Under the pieces are notes generated by a model, which had not been told where the DNA came from, searched no databases, and worked only from the letters and a program-made list of their open reading frames with translations. Made by a program: the position numbers and the translations under genes. From Dipetalonema caudispina (Eukaryota; Nematoda; Chromadorea; Rhabditida; Onchocercidae), in contig JABVXV010000142.1 in assembly GCA_013365325.1 (NCBI GenBank), positions 85,056 through 149,055 of the forward strand: a DNA stretch of 64,000 nt, written 5' to 3'. Positions within the stretch are counted from its first letter, which is position 1; every line of letters starts with the position of its first letter. Below are positions 1 through 12,880 of this stretch, piece after piece.

Positions 1-3000
1 GTGATTTAAGCCATCTGAGTTTGCTTGATTAATTATCATTTTATTGCTATGTTACGTTTGATGACTAAAAAAAGTACTGCAGGAAAAAATGTTCCCATAC
101 AGTTTATTGATTTCCTATTTATTAAAAAAGAATGAAATATGATAGCTTTAAATTTTGATCAGATTCGAATAAAATAAAGTGGAATTGAATAACTTCAAAT
201 TCTGACAATAGATGCTGTAATAATTTTGATTTCTTTTTTTTTAAATGAAATTAGAAAGTACCAAACCTTGCAGCAATGATTTTAGCTCATTTTTCATGCT
301 TGAAAAAAGAACACAATTTTCTTTATATTAAAAATAATTCATACACTTAGTGAAGACAAAACTATTTGAAAGTAATTTTTGATCAGAAACAGCGACTTTA
401 TCGATGATATTTTTAAATCTTCGGTTTTTTGAGCCAGAAATTGAAATTCCAATAAGATTTCATTGTAAGAATTTGAATTACAAGTTTGAACTTTAATATA
501 ATAATTTCAGCTTTTTCCACTGCAAAATTTGTTATATGTAGTGTTGAATTTAAACGAATTGTCTTTAAAATTAAAGAATGTAGGGGGATATAGAAATCCA
601 ACATTGAAATTTTTATTTTTGATGTATAATCTTTTGTTTTTAAAAAAAATTTCTTATTTCTTTTCTAAATAAAAGGTTGAACTGAAGTGGAGAGGTTATT
701 GAAAAGAAAAGAGAGGTATTGGAAAAGAAGGAGAGAAAAAAGTAAATGAAAAAGGTAAAAGTATGGAATGATGATTTCTGATAATTTCCATTCTTGATAC
801 TAATGTTACTTATGATTAAATTTTTACAACAGTGATGATGATAATGATTATGAGAGAATAATGATGAAGAAATATGTTGAAGCTCTAGTGCGATGCACTT
901 GAACTAATTTTTTGCTCTTCAATTTTTTTAATATGTGGATTTTTTCAAAAAAAAAGAATAAAAAATTGTGAAATTGTGACACACACTTCATCCATTTGAA
1001 TTGGTTTTCAGACTTTTTTTCTTGTTTTGTCCCCTCTGTTCAAATAATTGTGGTTTTTCGATGAACCACTTCTGAAAATTTCTTGTTAAATTGCACAAGT
1101 TATCTTTTTTTTAAAAAAAAATTTTTTTTATTAGTTAAATATATAGCACAGGTATTACTAACCAACTAATTAACCTATTTGTGTATAATTTGAATTTTTT
1201 TTTTTTTTTTTTGGAACAAATGAAATATTTTGTAGTGTTGTTCGAAATAATTTCGGTCTTTTTGTATTCTTTCAACTTACAAGTATGTTTCCACATTTCA
1301 TTGTATAAGTTTCAAATACAAGTTTCTTTTTCATTTACTCAAATAAAATTTAAATATCCAGAATCCAACAATTTTTTTCATTTCCGGAAGTTCATGCCAT
1401 AATTTTTCTTCTTCACTGAATAATTTTCCCTTTCGTATATTCTTACAACTTTAAACCAACTATACATAATCATACAAAGGATTTACTACTACCATTCCTG
1501 TTATCATAATTATTATTGTTGTAATTATCAATGATTACATATATTATATAGGATTTAAAAAAATCTGTCAAATATTTTTTTCCAGAAAAAGTTTTAAAAC
1601 CGAAATGCGTTTTTAGATTATACCATTATATTTAATAATTAACGGTTATTGGGATAATTTCCCTCTTTTGTACTTTCCTAATTCAAACAGTGAAATCTCA
1701 AAATTTCAATTAGAAATTAATTAATTGCCATGTTTTTGTTGTAAAAATAGTGACTAAGATGAATTGCTATGCTATAATTATTACGGCAAAATTTACGGTA
1801 TTCAAAATTTGATTAAGAGTTTTTCTTTTTTTTTCTGAAAAAATAAATGTTTTCAATCAGATAAGCAAATTTTTCATCAATTATATGAGCAAATTTCATT
1901 TTATCTGAAGGTCAAACCGAAAAAAGAAGAAAATATGGTAGCAAAGAGGGTGAGCGATAATTCGTCAATTTGTCATAATGGATGTGACAAATTGATATCA
2001 GTATGTAAAAAAAAAAGAGAAAGATGATGGTGATAGGGTAGAAACTAGGTACCAAGTGGTGAAAATTTCCCATATAAAAGAGCTATATCAAATATTATTA
2101 GGCAGGATGGATGATGATTATCATCATTCGTTGACCTCAGTGTTAATCAATAATGAATAGTTCAAGGTCTAGCAATTTTAATCTTTGTTGTCGACATTTT
2201 TCTAACTTTGTCTTTTTCAAATCATACACTGTTATGAAAAGGATTGAAATTCATTCCTTACTAAGTAATTTAATTTAGAAATAGAATTTTTTTTTGCAAT
2301 AGTTTAACTTAAAATTTAAAATAATTTTTAGTTTCTACCATCCTTACTTAACATTTTTATGACCATTTTGACTTTTATCTAAGTCCCATTTATTTACTTG
2401 TGTAGTTCTCTAATTTATTTATTCACTTACTTATTTGTTTATTTAATTAGTCATATTTACTCATTCTACTACTCTTCTTTATTGTTTCAATTCTATTTTA
2501 TTTTGTTTCAGTTTTAGTTATTCGCTAATTAATTAATTCATTTTTTCTTTATTTCTTTGTAAATTGCCAGCTAGCGAATAATCTTAATAAGTTGGTATAT
2601 TTTTATTAATTTTGTTGTTTTAAAAGTTGCTTAAAAAATGAGGAATAAAGAGGCGTAGTTATACGTCATACGTGAAATACTGTCATATTGACTTATATAT
2701 ATGAAGCTTTGACATTTTTCTTACTTGTCGAAGTAAACCATTACGATATCTCAGATAAATTAGTAATTTCTGAAGGTCGTAAAAAAGCATCGTAGAAGAT
2801 TTTCCTTTTCTAAAAAAGTAGTAATTCATCTTTTTTGCTTTCGTAATTGATCGTTTTTTTTTTCCAGCCAGTTATCTCTCATTATTTTGTTTCCTGAAGT
2901 AAAGAGGTGTGAAATAGCAAAAAATTAGTTGTCGTATTTACATAACTTTTTTTACCTACCGTATTTATAGTTTTGGAAGATTATTTAATGTTAGCAATAT

Positions 3001-4192
3001 TAAATTGAGATGTAAGCAAACATTTTATTTGTTGTTTATTTTGATAATGATATATCAATAACATTTTTTGATGTAGTAGCAAAATACGGTATTTTTTCTT
3101 TAATTATTATCAAAATTTTCAAATTGAAGTTTGAAATGAATCATTTTAATTGCTAAAATTGCTACTGTATTTATTTGTTATATTACTTCTTTTTCCTTAC
3201 AAAATTTGACTGATTTCGTTTTTTCGTTTTCTTTTTTTTCTTTTTGAAAATATAAAATATATTTTTCGTTTTTTTTTTCTTTTTGAAAATATAGGCATTT
3301 GTTGCAATATCTTTTTTCCTTTTTTTTTTTTCTGTGAAAAAAAAAATATATTTTGTAATTAATAATAGAAATTTGGATGATCATTTTTCGTTATTTAATT
3401 TTGTGCAATTCAATATTGAATTTTGAATTTCGTTTGCATGTTGTAATATCATCGTTAACTAATTTTATTTAAATTATCAAGTTTCTTTTTGGGGATAATC
3501 CTAGAAGAAAGGATGTTGAATAAGGTATCGGAGAATTGCGTACAATCATCGTCGTGGTTGGATCGTCGTCATTTTATCCGACCTTTGTGTAATGTTAGAT
3601 TTGATAAAAATTACTTCAAATTACGAAGTATTTTCGGGACATACTATCGGTCAGCTTTGTTAAATTTTTTCCATTCTATTTAATTAATTATTCAATCTAT
3701 CACTCAATTGACTGTCTTTAAATGTCTTTATTTGTCATCAGCTTTTATTCCTTTTTTTTTTTTTCACTTTCTTATTGGTTTTTATAAAGTTATGATTACA
3801 TTCATACCTTAATAATTAATTTTATTATTTCAAATTAGCTTGAGGACAAGAAGGTAATTGGTACTGCTATCAGTTCAATATTTATCAGGAAATTTTATTT
3901 TATTTGGTTTCTTTTTCTTTTTTTTTTGCTTGCTTCTTGAAATAAAAATTTTATGAAAAGTTTTACCAATTTATCACGACTAATTAAAATCAATCCTATC
4001 TTCTATTACGGCTCTTACTGTTTGGAAGTTTGTTTTCGGCAAAAATAAAAATTAAAGATTTTGTTGAATTTTTGAAATTTAATATATCCAAATTTTGATA
4101 TATTTATAAAGTAAAATATATTGTGCTAGTATTTTTTTCATTATTTTGATTAAATTGAATAAAAAAAAAAAGATAAGAAATTAATTTTGCAG
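1..4192. other. AT-rich leader, no confident exon
   Basis: This stretch is made of poly-A/poly-T runs, short ATT/TAA-rich sequence and stop-dense frames. It probably holds 5' introns or the promoter region of the RasGAP gene, whose PH/C2-region exons are missing. The short open frames here (for example 1181-1402 and 3178-3384) are low-complexity Phe/Lys runs and are not annotated. The only coding-like patch is 3513-3627, listed separately. Confidence 0.5.
3513..3627 (+). other. possible 5' exon of the RasGAP gene
   Basis: This patch is less AT-rich than its surroundings and opens with ATG (MLNKVSENCVQ...). It runs through mixed, non-repetitive residues to a possible donor (GTATTT) at 3628. 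If used it ends with one base of a split codon. I could not join it in frame to the first certain RasGAP exon at 4193, which needs two bases from the previous exon. It could be an alternative first exon, a fragment of another gene or chance. Confidence 0.2.
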
Positions 4193-7100
4193 GTATACTG
4201 TAACGGCAACATCAGATGGTACTAAATTGTCGAATGCAATAAAGGATAAAGGTAATGGTGAGGTAGCTGCGGTACGTATTAAAGCCCGTTATCAATCGGT
4301 ACAAATATTACCTATGCAAGCATACACTGATTTGTTAACTTTCATCAAGTAAATCATTTTTCTTGTCTGAAAAAAATTTGTAATTAAAGTTAAAAAATAA
4401 TAATTAAACACAGTGTGTAACTTTTTTGTTCCAATCTTAAGATCATATCACTGCTAACTTTGATATTCTTTAAGAATTTAATCAATTAAGAAATAGTCTT
4501 TCTATATCGATAAGGATGAACAAGCTAGACTGGGAAGTTACTCCTATTCAATTCTACTAATTTTTTTTAACCGATAAAAAAAATTATATATATATTTATG
4601 AATTTGTCAGGAAAGGATATTGAATAGAAATTTTAAATGGAAATTGATAAATTTTTAAGATTTCTCTCTTGTAAATAATATGTAAGATTTGAGCAATTTT
4701 TTGCATATTAAAATTACAAATTTGAACTAATTTTTGACAGTTTTTTTAATCACAATTATATTTCATATTTTAAATCTCTTTTAAATCTTATGAAATTTTT
4801 AGGCAATATTATTTATCATTATGTCGTGTTTTGGAACCAGCAATGAGTGTAAAAGCAAAGGAAGATTTGGCAACAGTACTTGTACGTATTATGCATAAAT
4901 TACATATGGCCAAACATTTCTTATGCGATTTAATTATGTCTGAAGTGGATGTCCTTGGTATTATTTTTTCCCTTTTTTTTTTTTTCTTCAGTTTTATCTC
5001 TTATCGTAATATATTCTTTTTATTTTCTTTTCAAATATTTCTCATGTATTTTTGAAATTTGATTTTAATCGATAATTTTATTTCTTACATTTAAAATTTT
5101 ATGCAATTTTCTAGGCATAATTTTTTGAAATGAATTTGTAATAAGAGAGAATGTAATTCTGTATATTTGTTGCTATCTATTAATTTTTTTATAAAAAAGT
5201 AGGAAAAAATAATTATTATCAAGTCAATAAATACTCTTGAAATTGTTTTTTTTTCCTCTTTTTGTTTTTAATTTAATATCAACTAAATTAATATAAATTA
5301 CTTGAAAATGGTTTAATTTAATAGATTTAGAAGGCAAAAATTTGATCATTTATATTCTTAATTTAGAATTTGAACGTAAATAAAATCCTTCACTTTAAAT
5401 TACTAATAACAAAGAAGTATGGTTTAAACATTCGTATTGAAGGTTTTTCATATCCTTACGAAATACTTTGAAATTAGAGTTACAATTTTTTATGTTATTA
5501 ATTGCAGATAATGAACATTTAATGTTTCGTGGCAATTCATTAGCGACAAAAGCAATGGAAGCATATATGAAATTGGTTGCAGATGAATATCTTCAAGTAA
5601 CCTTTTTCTTTTCTTTCCTGTTAATATAAATTTATGATGAAAAGGGTTTCATTTTTATTTGATGTAGTAATTAACATAGAAAATTTTTATTTAACGCTTA
5701 AATCGGCATTATCTGTTAAATAAAGAAGCAAATATATGATAATTAATAAGAAATTAACATCCACGCAAAAGTAATTTGTCAATTTTTTAAGCCTACAAAG
5801 TAAGCTTATCGATATTAATTGCATAATAATAATATATGATGTTAAATATGTATGGTTTAATAATAGTGAGTACACTTAGTACACAATAATGATATATTTA
5901 GTACATATGACCTAATAATATGAAGTACATTAAGTGCATAAAAATGATGTATAACATTAAATACGTATTAAGTACACATAATGTAGTGATATTAGGTACT
6001 GTAACATAAGTACCTATGGTATAAGTATGAAGTATCAACAATAAATATATACAACATAAAATTTCATTCTAACAATTTTTAGAATACACTTGGGGAATTT
6101 GTCAAAACAATGCAGCAATATGATAAGGATTGTGAAGTAGATCCGTTGAAAATGGCAAATATTAGTGTGATAGCATTGGAAAAAAACCGTCATCAACTGG
6201 TGATAAATGTTAAAACTGCATGGTCCAAAATACTAGCAAGGTTGAATTTTATTTTCCTTTTCAACTTTCACTTTGTTTTTAATTTAAAGGATTAGAATTA
6301 ATTTTGATTTAATTGTTTAAGTCTGTAACACTTTTATGTTTTCATTCCAAGGAATATTCAAATTGAACAAGTCTGTTTTTTATTTCATTTGAATTACTTT
6401 CGAAATATTTTTATCGTTCATTGTTTTTTTTTTTTTCAAATATATAACATTTATTCAAATTCATATTAAAAGTTAATAATATGCAAAATAGAATGTAATA
6501 TTTTGAAATTTTTGTTTTTTGTTTTTTTTGCAAGGCGGCAATACTCATCTTTTGCATCAGAAATGAATCTTATTTGGAATCAAATCTTACTCCAATTTAT
6601 TTAAAATTTTTCAGTTAAAAAAGAACTCAGTTAAACGATATATCAATGTTGAGAAAAAAATATATTGTTCGATGTAAAATGATTGTTTCATTTCAGTACT
6701 GAAATATTTCCAACTGAATTACGTGAAATTTTCGTTACTCTACGAAGACGTCTGGAAAAAATTGGTCGACTTGATCTTGCTGATACATTAATTTCATCCA
6801 GCATTTTTCTACGATTTCTTTGTCCAGCAATACTCAGTCCTAGTTTGTTCAATTTAGTAAGTAAAGTTCAAAAATTTTTCTGTAAATTTTTCTTGAAATT
6901 TTCGACCAAATCAGATTTTTTGTTTGAAAACATTACTACTTAAAATGATTTTAGAGTATTCAATAATATCTGAGCTTTTTGCTTTTAATTATTCTACTGG
7001 TGTTTTATACCACTTTTTACCGCATCAAAATTAGTACGAAGCAAAATTTTCACAAATTTTGTTTCTAATTAGAACTTTTTTTCATTTTTTCTCATTTTTA

Positions 7101-8198
7101 TTTTTTTTTTTTACATGAATTGGAATTGTTGTTTAGGATATTATTTCGTAAATTTTAAAATATTATATTTAGAAGAATTACTTCAAAATAACCTTTTCAT
7201 TTTGTCTTTTATCCTTTTTCAGATTTCCGAATATCCATCAGGGCATGCAGCTCGTAATCTCACACTGATCGCTAAAACACTGCAAACATTAGCAAATTTC
7301 ACGAAATTTGGTGGCAAAGAACACTACATGGATTTTATGAACGAATTCGTAGAACATGAATGGGATAATATGCATCGATATTTGATGAAAATTTCAACAC
7401 CACCAGCAAATAATCAACGAAGTTCGGGTGAAAATGACTGGAATATATCGGTAGATATTGGCAAAGAAGTATCATTATTGTATTCCTACTTAGATGAACT
7501 ATGGACTCCCGAGGTATTTATCTTCTTCATACCAATTTCTTTTTTAGGAATGAAGCTAGAAGTTTCAATTTTCTTTTTTAATTTATAACTAACATTAAAT
7601 CAATAAACTTTTTTCTTGATATATAAATGATATTAATGTTGGAAAAATATGCAATTTAAACATTTGTGATAGTTACGCCAATATTTGATGAACTTTTGAC
7701 GTGCGAAGTAATATTTGACTCATAGATTTTGGCGCCATATTATTACTAGATTAATTGATAACGTTGATGATTACTTTAACAAAAAAAAAAGTCATATATG
7801 AGAATATCTTTTTCCTTATTACTTCAGTAAAATAACAAAGATTGTAGGGATGTATCGAAATTAAACAGGAAAAATCTCATTTTTACCGGACGAGCCATAC
7901 CCGATATTAGAATTAGTAGTTTTTGATGATAGTTTATGATTTTTTCTTTTTAAGATTCACGAACAAGCTTCCAAATATGGGTCACAGATGGCAGAATTAC
8001 GGCTGATTTTGGCAAAGTTACGTTATATACGAATGAGAAATGATGGTTGTCGAGATTATGAATTATTACCGGTTGAAAGTTCACCTTCTGATTATGATAA
8101 TACAAATGTCTCAAGGTAATGGAATAAATTTTGGTGAATCATTTCAAATTAATTGATAATAATACAATTCAAAATACTTTCTTGGTATGTCAAATATT

Positions 8199-8263
<65 letters not shown>

Positions 8264-11200
8264 TCATTTATTGTAACCAGCTTTTTTTCTTTTTGGTATT
8301 GATTTGATCAATCTGATTAATATTAATTACTCTCAATAGTATTAATATTGAACTGTCATTATTTGAATTCAAATTTTGATTTTTAATTTTCAGATTGCAA
8401 ACATACAATAATAATGCGAAACTTCCATCACATATTCGTAATACAGTGAGCGAATCACAAGTGATAAAAAAGGCAAATCCAGCAGCTCATTTAAATACAA
8501 ATGATGATTATGTATTAGATATAGCTTTATTGAATGATAGTTTGGCAGTAAGACAGGCTGGTCTAACCGTACAGAAACATCGAAATGGACATCACCGTAA
8601 TCAGCGATATTTCAACGAAAATGCATCCTGTGAACGACATAACAGAAGGTCATTGCTTGTTTTTTTTTTCTTATCTTATCATTAAAGATAAAAATATGAA
8701 TACTTTACTTTATAGCTATCGTATTGTAATTTCATAATGATTACTATTGATAAAGTTTTTTGTGTGATACAACAGGCCTATTTTATTTTATTATTAAGAA
8801 TAGAAATAAGAGCACTTCTTCATTTTATATCTATCCTACTTTATCTCATAATGGTTACGATAAAGTTTACTGTAATTTATTTGAAATTCTGTACTTGAAC
8901 AAAAGTTCCTATTTGCAGTGTATTTTCTAAATATACATATTCAGCTAAGTAATACTTATCGCGTAGTATGTTAGGGGACTGTCATATAATGCTTATCAAG
9001 AAGTAATTGTTAATCTTTGACTCGAACAATTGCATTATGCTAGTGAATTTTAGAAATCCATCTACAACAATACCAGATATTTCGGCAAGTCGTGAAAGAA
9101 TTATTGCATTTGATGCTAGCAGTAAATCAGTAGTATCTGACAGTGACACCTATGTACCATCTAATATTTTGCCGGAATACTCAACTGGTAGTTGTCGTCG
9201 AAATGAATATACTGATTCGGATGAAACAACGCATGAATCTTCAATATCACGTTCTCGTCATACACGTCCGCCACGTAAAAGTAAACGTAAAAATACTGTC
9301 ACATCAATGGATCGTGAACAAGCAACAGTTACATGTCCGGATACTATTGTCGCACCTTCATCAAGTGGATATCAAAGTCAGAATCATAGTAGCAGGTAAT
9401 AAGAATCATTCTGAAGTAACTTGGAAGAATTTATAAATTTTTCTCTTCATTCTTACATATATCTTTAAATTTCTCACATATTTCTATGTGTTTTTTTTTA
9501 TATTTCTTCACAGCAACACTTATTAGCATAATTATTTAATTATCTGAAACGATATATACTTCTGCAGTTTGAGTTCATCGAATAGTAGCAGTCCAGTGGA
9601 GCGTACAACAAAACAAAATAATTATCCCACTTATCATTCAACATTGCAACCATCCAATCCGATGTTTAATGTTCACGAATGTGTTCCGTCAACATCTTCC
9701 TCATCCGGAAATTCTGATAAACTACTAGTTGATGATGATCGATATTGCGTACGTTCCGCTCCGTCTACAATGTACAAGACTTCCGCACATACGTCACATT
9801 TAGATATAATGGATGGTAGCAATGCTATTTATGATGTACCAAAATGTTCATTGCCAAGGTGATCAAATTCTTCACTTTTTTTTTTCATAATTTAAATTTT
9901 TTGGATTTATCGGTTTTTTCTTAAATTTTTCTGTAACACTGATTGCTTTACGAAATTTATTATCTTAAGTAAAAGCATTTTTTTTTTTTTATCTTTTTGG
10001 CCAAGGAAACTGAGCACCGTATATCTTTTCTAAATTGTAGAAAATTGATTTTTATATTTTCAGAACTAATCCACACTGTTCGTCACGTAATACAACAGTA
10101 CTGGGTAATGGAACTATACTTAAGCCAACGTTAATTGATATAGATAATGATGGCGGTAATGAGACTCGATTAATTGTACCAGGAAGATCTTCTGATATTG
10201 GTAATAGCAATAATAATACTAATAGTAATAATAATAGTAAGAAGAAGAAGAATGACGATGATAATGTTAATGAGGATGATGTTGATGATGATGGCGATGA
10301 TGATAATATTATAAAAGAATGTGGTACAAAATGGTGCTTCACCGAACAACGAACAAGGTTTTTTTTTTTTTCGATATTCTAATTATTCATTTTATTACAC
10401 AAATTCAAATGTAATTTTTCCAGTGGTATATAATAACATTTTTATTGACTTTGTAAATGTTATCAAGGAGGTCATGTACACATTTTACATGTCGTAGTCA
10501 CATTTGCTACGATGGACAAAATCATTTGCATGGAGGTGGTAATTTCAACTGCTCTAATGGTTAGAATCATTTGGAAGGCAGTAATTTTATTTGTTCGAAT
10601 GTTGAGGATCATTAGGAAGGAAGCAGTTTTATTTATGTGAATGGTCAGATTCATTAGGGACGAAGTATATTCATTTATCCGAATAGTCAGATTCATTAGG
10701 AAGACAGTAGTTTCGGTTTTCTCTAATGGACAGAATCATTAAGAAGGCAATAGTTTTATTTGTCCAAATAGCCAGAAAATTAGTTACATTTATATATTCA
10801 TTGAAAGGTTATGCTTTTTGAAAAGATCGAGGATACATTCTTTCTTTAAAAATTTATTGAAATTTAAGTACATACTTTGACATTGTGAAAGAAAGATAAA
10901 TCTTCCATATAACATTCGGCAATAATAATATGTACTCTCTGTTCAAACTTCTTGCTTTTGACTGTATTGTAATTTTGAAAATTTAAAACGATTAATTATT
11001 GTTGAATTAATTGCGTACCGTTTTTTTTTCAGTGGTATGAAGCAGTGGCCAAGAAAAGAACCGCATACATTTAGTCAACAGGTGGGATTTTTCTATTTAT
11101 TGTGCAAACTCTTAGCTAATTTATCTAATTAATAAATGAATTAAGCAAATATGACAATTGCTTATTTGATCATACAAAACTTATGATGTCTTATCACCAT

Positions 11201-11971
11201 TGAATCCTCTCAATAAGAGATAAGAAATGCTAAAATGATTTAAACCACTTATCATACAAATATTTCGGGAGACTAAATATCGCAAGAAATTTTTATTTCA
11301 AAAACTAAAAATTGCAAGAAAGTTTAATTTCTAAAATTATCCATCCATTTTAGGAAATAATTGAGCAACAAAAGCGTGAAATTCGACGATTAATGAAAGA
11401 AAACGAAGAATTGAAACGGCGCGTTGCTGCACAGAATCAAACAGTTAATGATTCCAAAAGCATCAGTCCTCAAGCGGTATTAAATACAAAAATTCCACAG
11501 TTCTTATAATTTACACTTTTTTTTCCTGGAAATCTTAAAATAAATATGGCATATTTAGAATGAAAACTATTATTAAAATTGACAAGACTTTCATATCAAA
11601 AACCATGCTATTGAATTATTATAAAAAAAAAGTTTATACTATCAATAATATTAATATCAATATAATCAATACAATGACTTGCAATAATTTCAATAATTAT
11701 TTCGATTCATAGTAACATTTTCTTCATATATATTTATATATACTTATGGCATAATCATTATTTATTATTATATTTTTTTCGTTACATTATTTTTTTTTAA
11801 TCACGTCATTGTAGAAAAAATAAAATTATATATTCTTTTTTTTGCTATTTAATATTAATTGTTTAGATTGCACCTGATGGTTATGTATCAGAAGAAAGCT
11901 ACGATTCGTTAAGCTCATCCAATGACCTTCAATTATCATCGAAGAATGCTAAAGCGATTACTCACTGTTAG
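4193..11971 (+). CDS. gap-2: Ras GTPase-activating protein, SynGAP/DAB2IP/GAP-2 type (5' partial)
   Basis: Accelerates GTP hydrolysis by Ras-family GTPases, so it should damp Ras/MAPK signalling. Exons: 4193-4348, 4803-4957, 5508-5596, 6083-6240, 6697-6856, 7223-7513, 7955-8115, 8394-8648, 9054-9395, 9568-9858, 10064-10357, 11033-11081, 11354-11476, 11867-11971. All join in frame to give 875 codons, with stop TAG at 11969-11971. The first exon encodes the C2-to-GAP linker ([15 protein letters not shown]). The GAP domain covers exons 2-6. The arginine finger is the Arg of [11 protein letters not shown], codon 5528-5530, and the second signature is [15 protein letters not shown] in exon 5. A Ser/Thr-rich tail follows, then an Asn/Asp-rich tract in the 10064 exon and a short coiled coil ([20 protein letters not shown]) near the C-terminus. 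The PH domain and most of the C2 domain were not found. The nearest C. elegans relative is GAP-2; the symbol is by family. p120- or NF1-type GAPs fit less well. Confidence 0.93.
5850..6040. repeat. AGTAC/TAAGTAC-rich cryptic repeat in RasGAP intron
   Basis: The intron between the 5508-5596 and 6083-6240 exons contains about ten copies of AGTAC or close variants (taagtac, tagtacac, gaagtacat) in about 190 bases. Spacing is irregular, so this is a degenerate simple repeat rather than a clean tandem array. Confidence 0.6.
8204..8260. repeat. (TA)n microsatellite
   Basis: An uninterrupted TA dinucleotide run of about 28 units lies in the RasGAP intron between the 7955-8115 and 8394-8648 exons. 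Confidence 0.98.
10515..10770. repeat. 42-bp minisatellite, six diverged copies
   Basis: Six head-to-tail copies: 10515-10559, 10560-10601, 10602-10643, 10644-10685, 10686-10728 and 10729-10770. Four are exactly 42 bases, the others 43 and 45. Conserved landmarks are the core cattaggaag(g) and the ends gtcagattcatt / cgaatg. A fragment of a seventh copy follows. The array lies in the RasGAP intron 10358-11032. Because 42 is a multiple of three, the minus strand is open across the array as a 14-residue repeat ([18 protein letters not shown]). I see no promoter or homology to show that this frame is expressed. Confidence 0.85.
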
Positions 11972-12846
11972 AAAAATCATACAGTTTGATGATAGTATCC
12001 CATTTTATTTCGATAAACCTCAAATTCTGAATTTCTTTTCTTCATTTTGCTTTTTCTAATTTAGTTTTGAATACTTTAAATTTCCTTTCCATTGTTAATT
12101 TAGTTTCGGCATTATGAGGATGATATAGCCAATCTTAAATAACCTAATTAAACTTAGATTGATTAATTGGTTTGATAATAACTTATATTATAAATGTTCA
12201 TCCTACCCGTAATTCTATTTGCACCGTAATGATATCGGGTTCACAATTACCGTACCGAATGTTGATCGGAAACATTCCACGGTGATCCTGTATTGTATAA
12301 TGGATCCATATGTTTGATGCTTTTTCACATCTTTTTTAATTTTTGATTTTTTTCTTTAATAAATTCTCTCTAAGTTTTCCTATTTTGAATAACGATACAG
12401 ATATGTATATGTAATGCTAATCTTTTTTTTTTCTTTGCTGATGATCGTTTAATTTGTGATGTACTGACTAATCTATTATGTTGTCTAATAATTTTGATTA
12501 TTTGTTTCAATGTTTTGTTTTTCTTTTTTCCACTCTTTCATGCCAATTTTTTGTATTTTCTTAATAATGTAAACGATTTCCTAGCAAGGGCAACGTATTA
12601 ATCATCACTTTAAATTTCGAAATTAAAATTTTAAATAAGAAAAGAAAAAAATGCATATAATTTCCACTAAAAATTCCATAATATTTAAATAGCCAAAGTC
12701 ATCATGAAACAAATTCATCGCCTTTTTCTTCAGTTCGGATGATCAATTGTTTTATTGTTTCGAATTAATATTTCATCATTATGCTGAATTAATAATTCCG
12801 GAAAACAGAAGAAACTCTAAACTTTTTCATTTTAAATTACTGTCCT

Positions 12847-12880
<34 letters not shown>

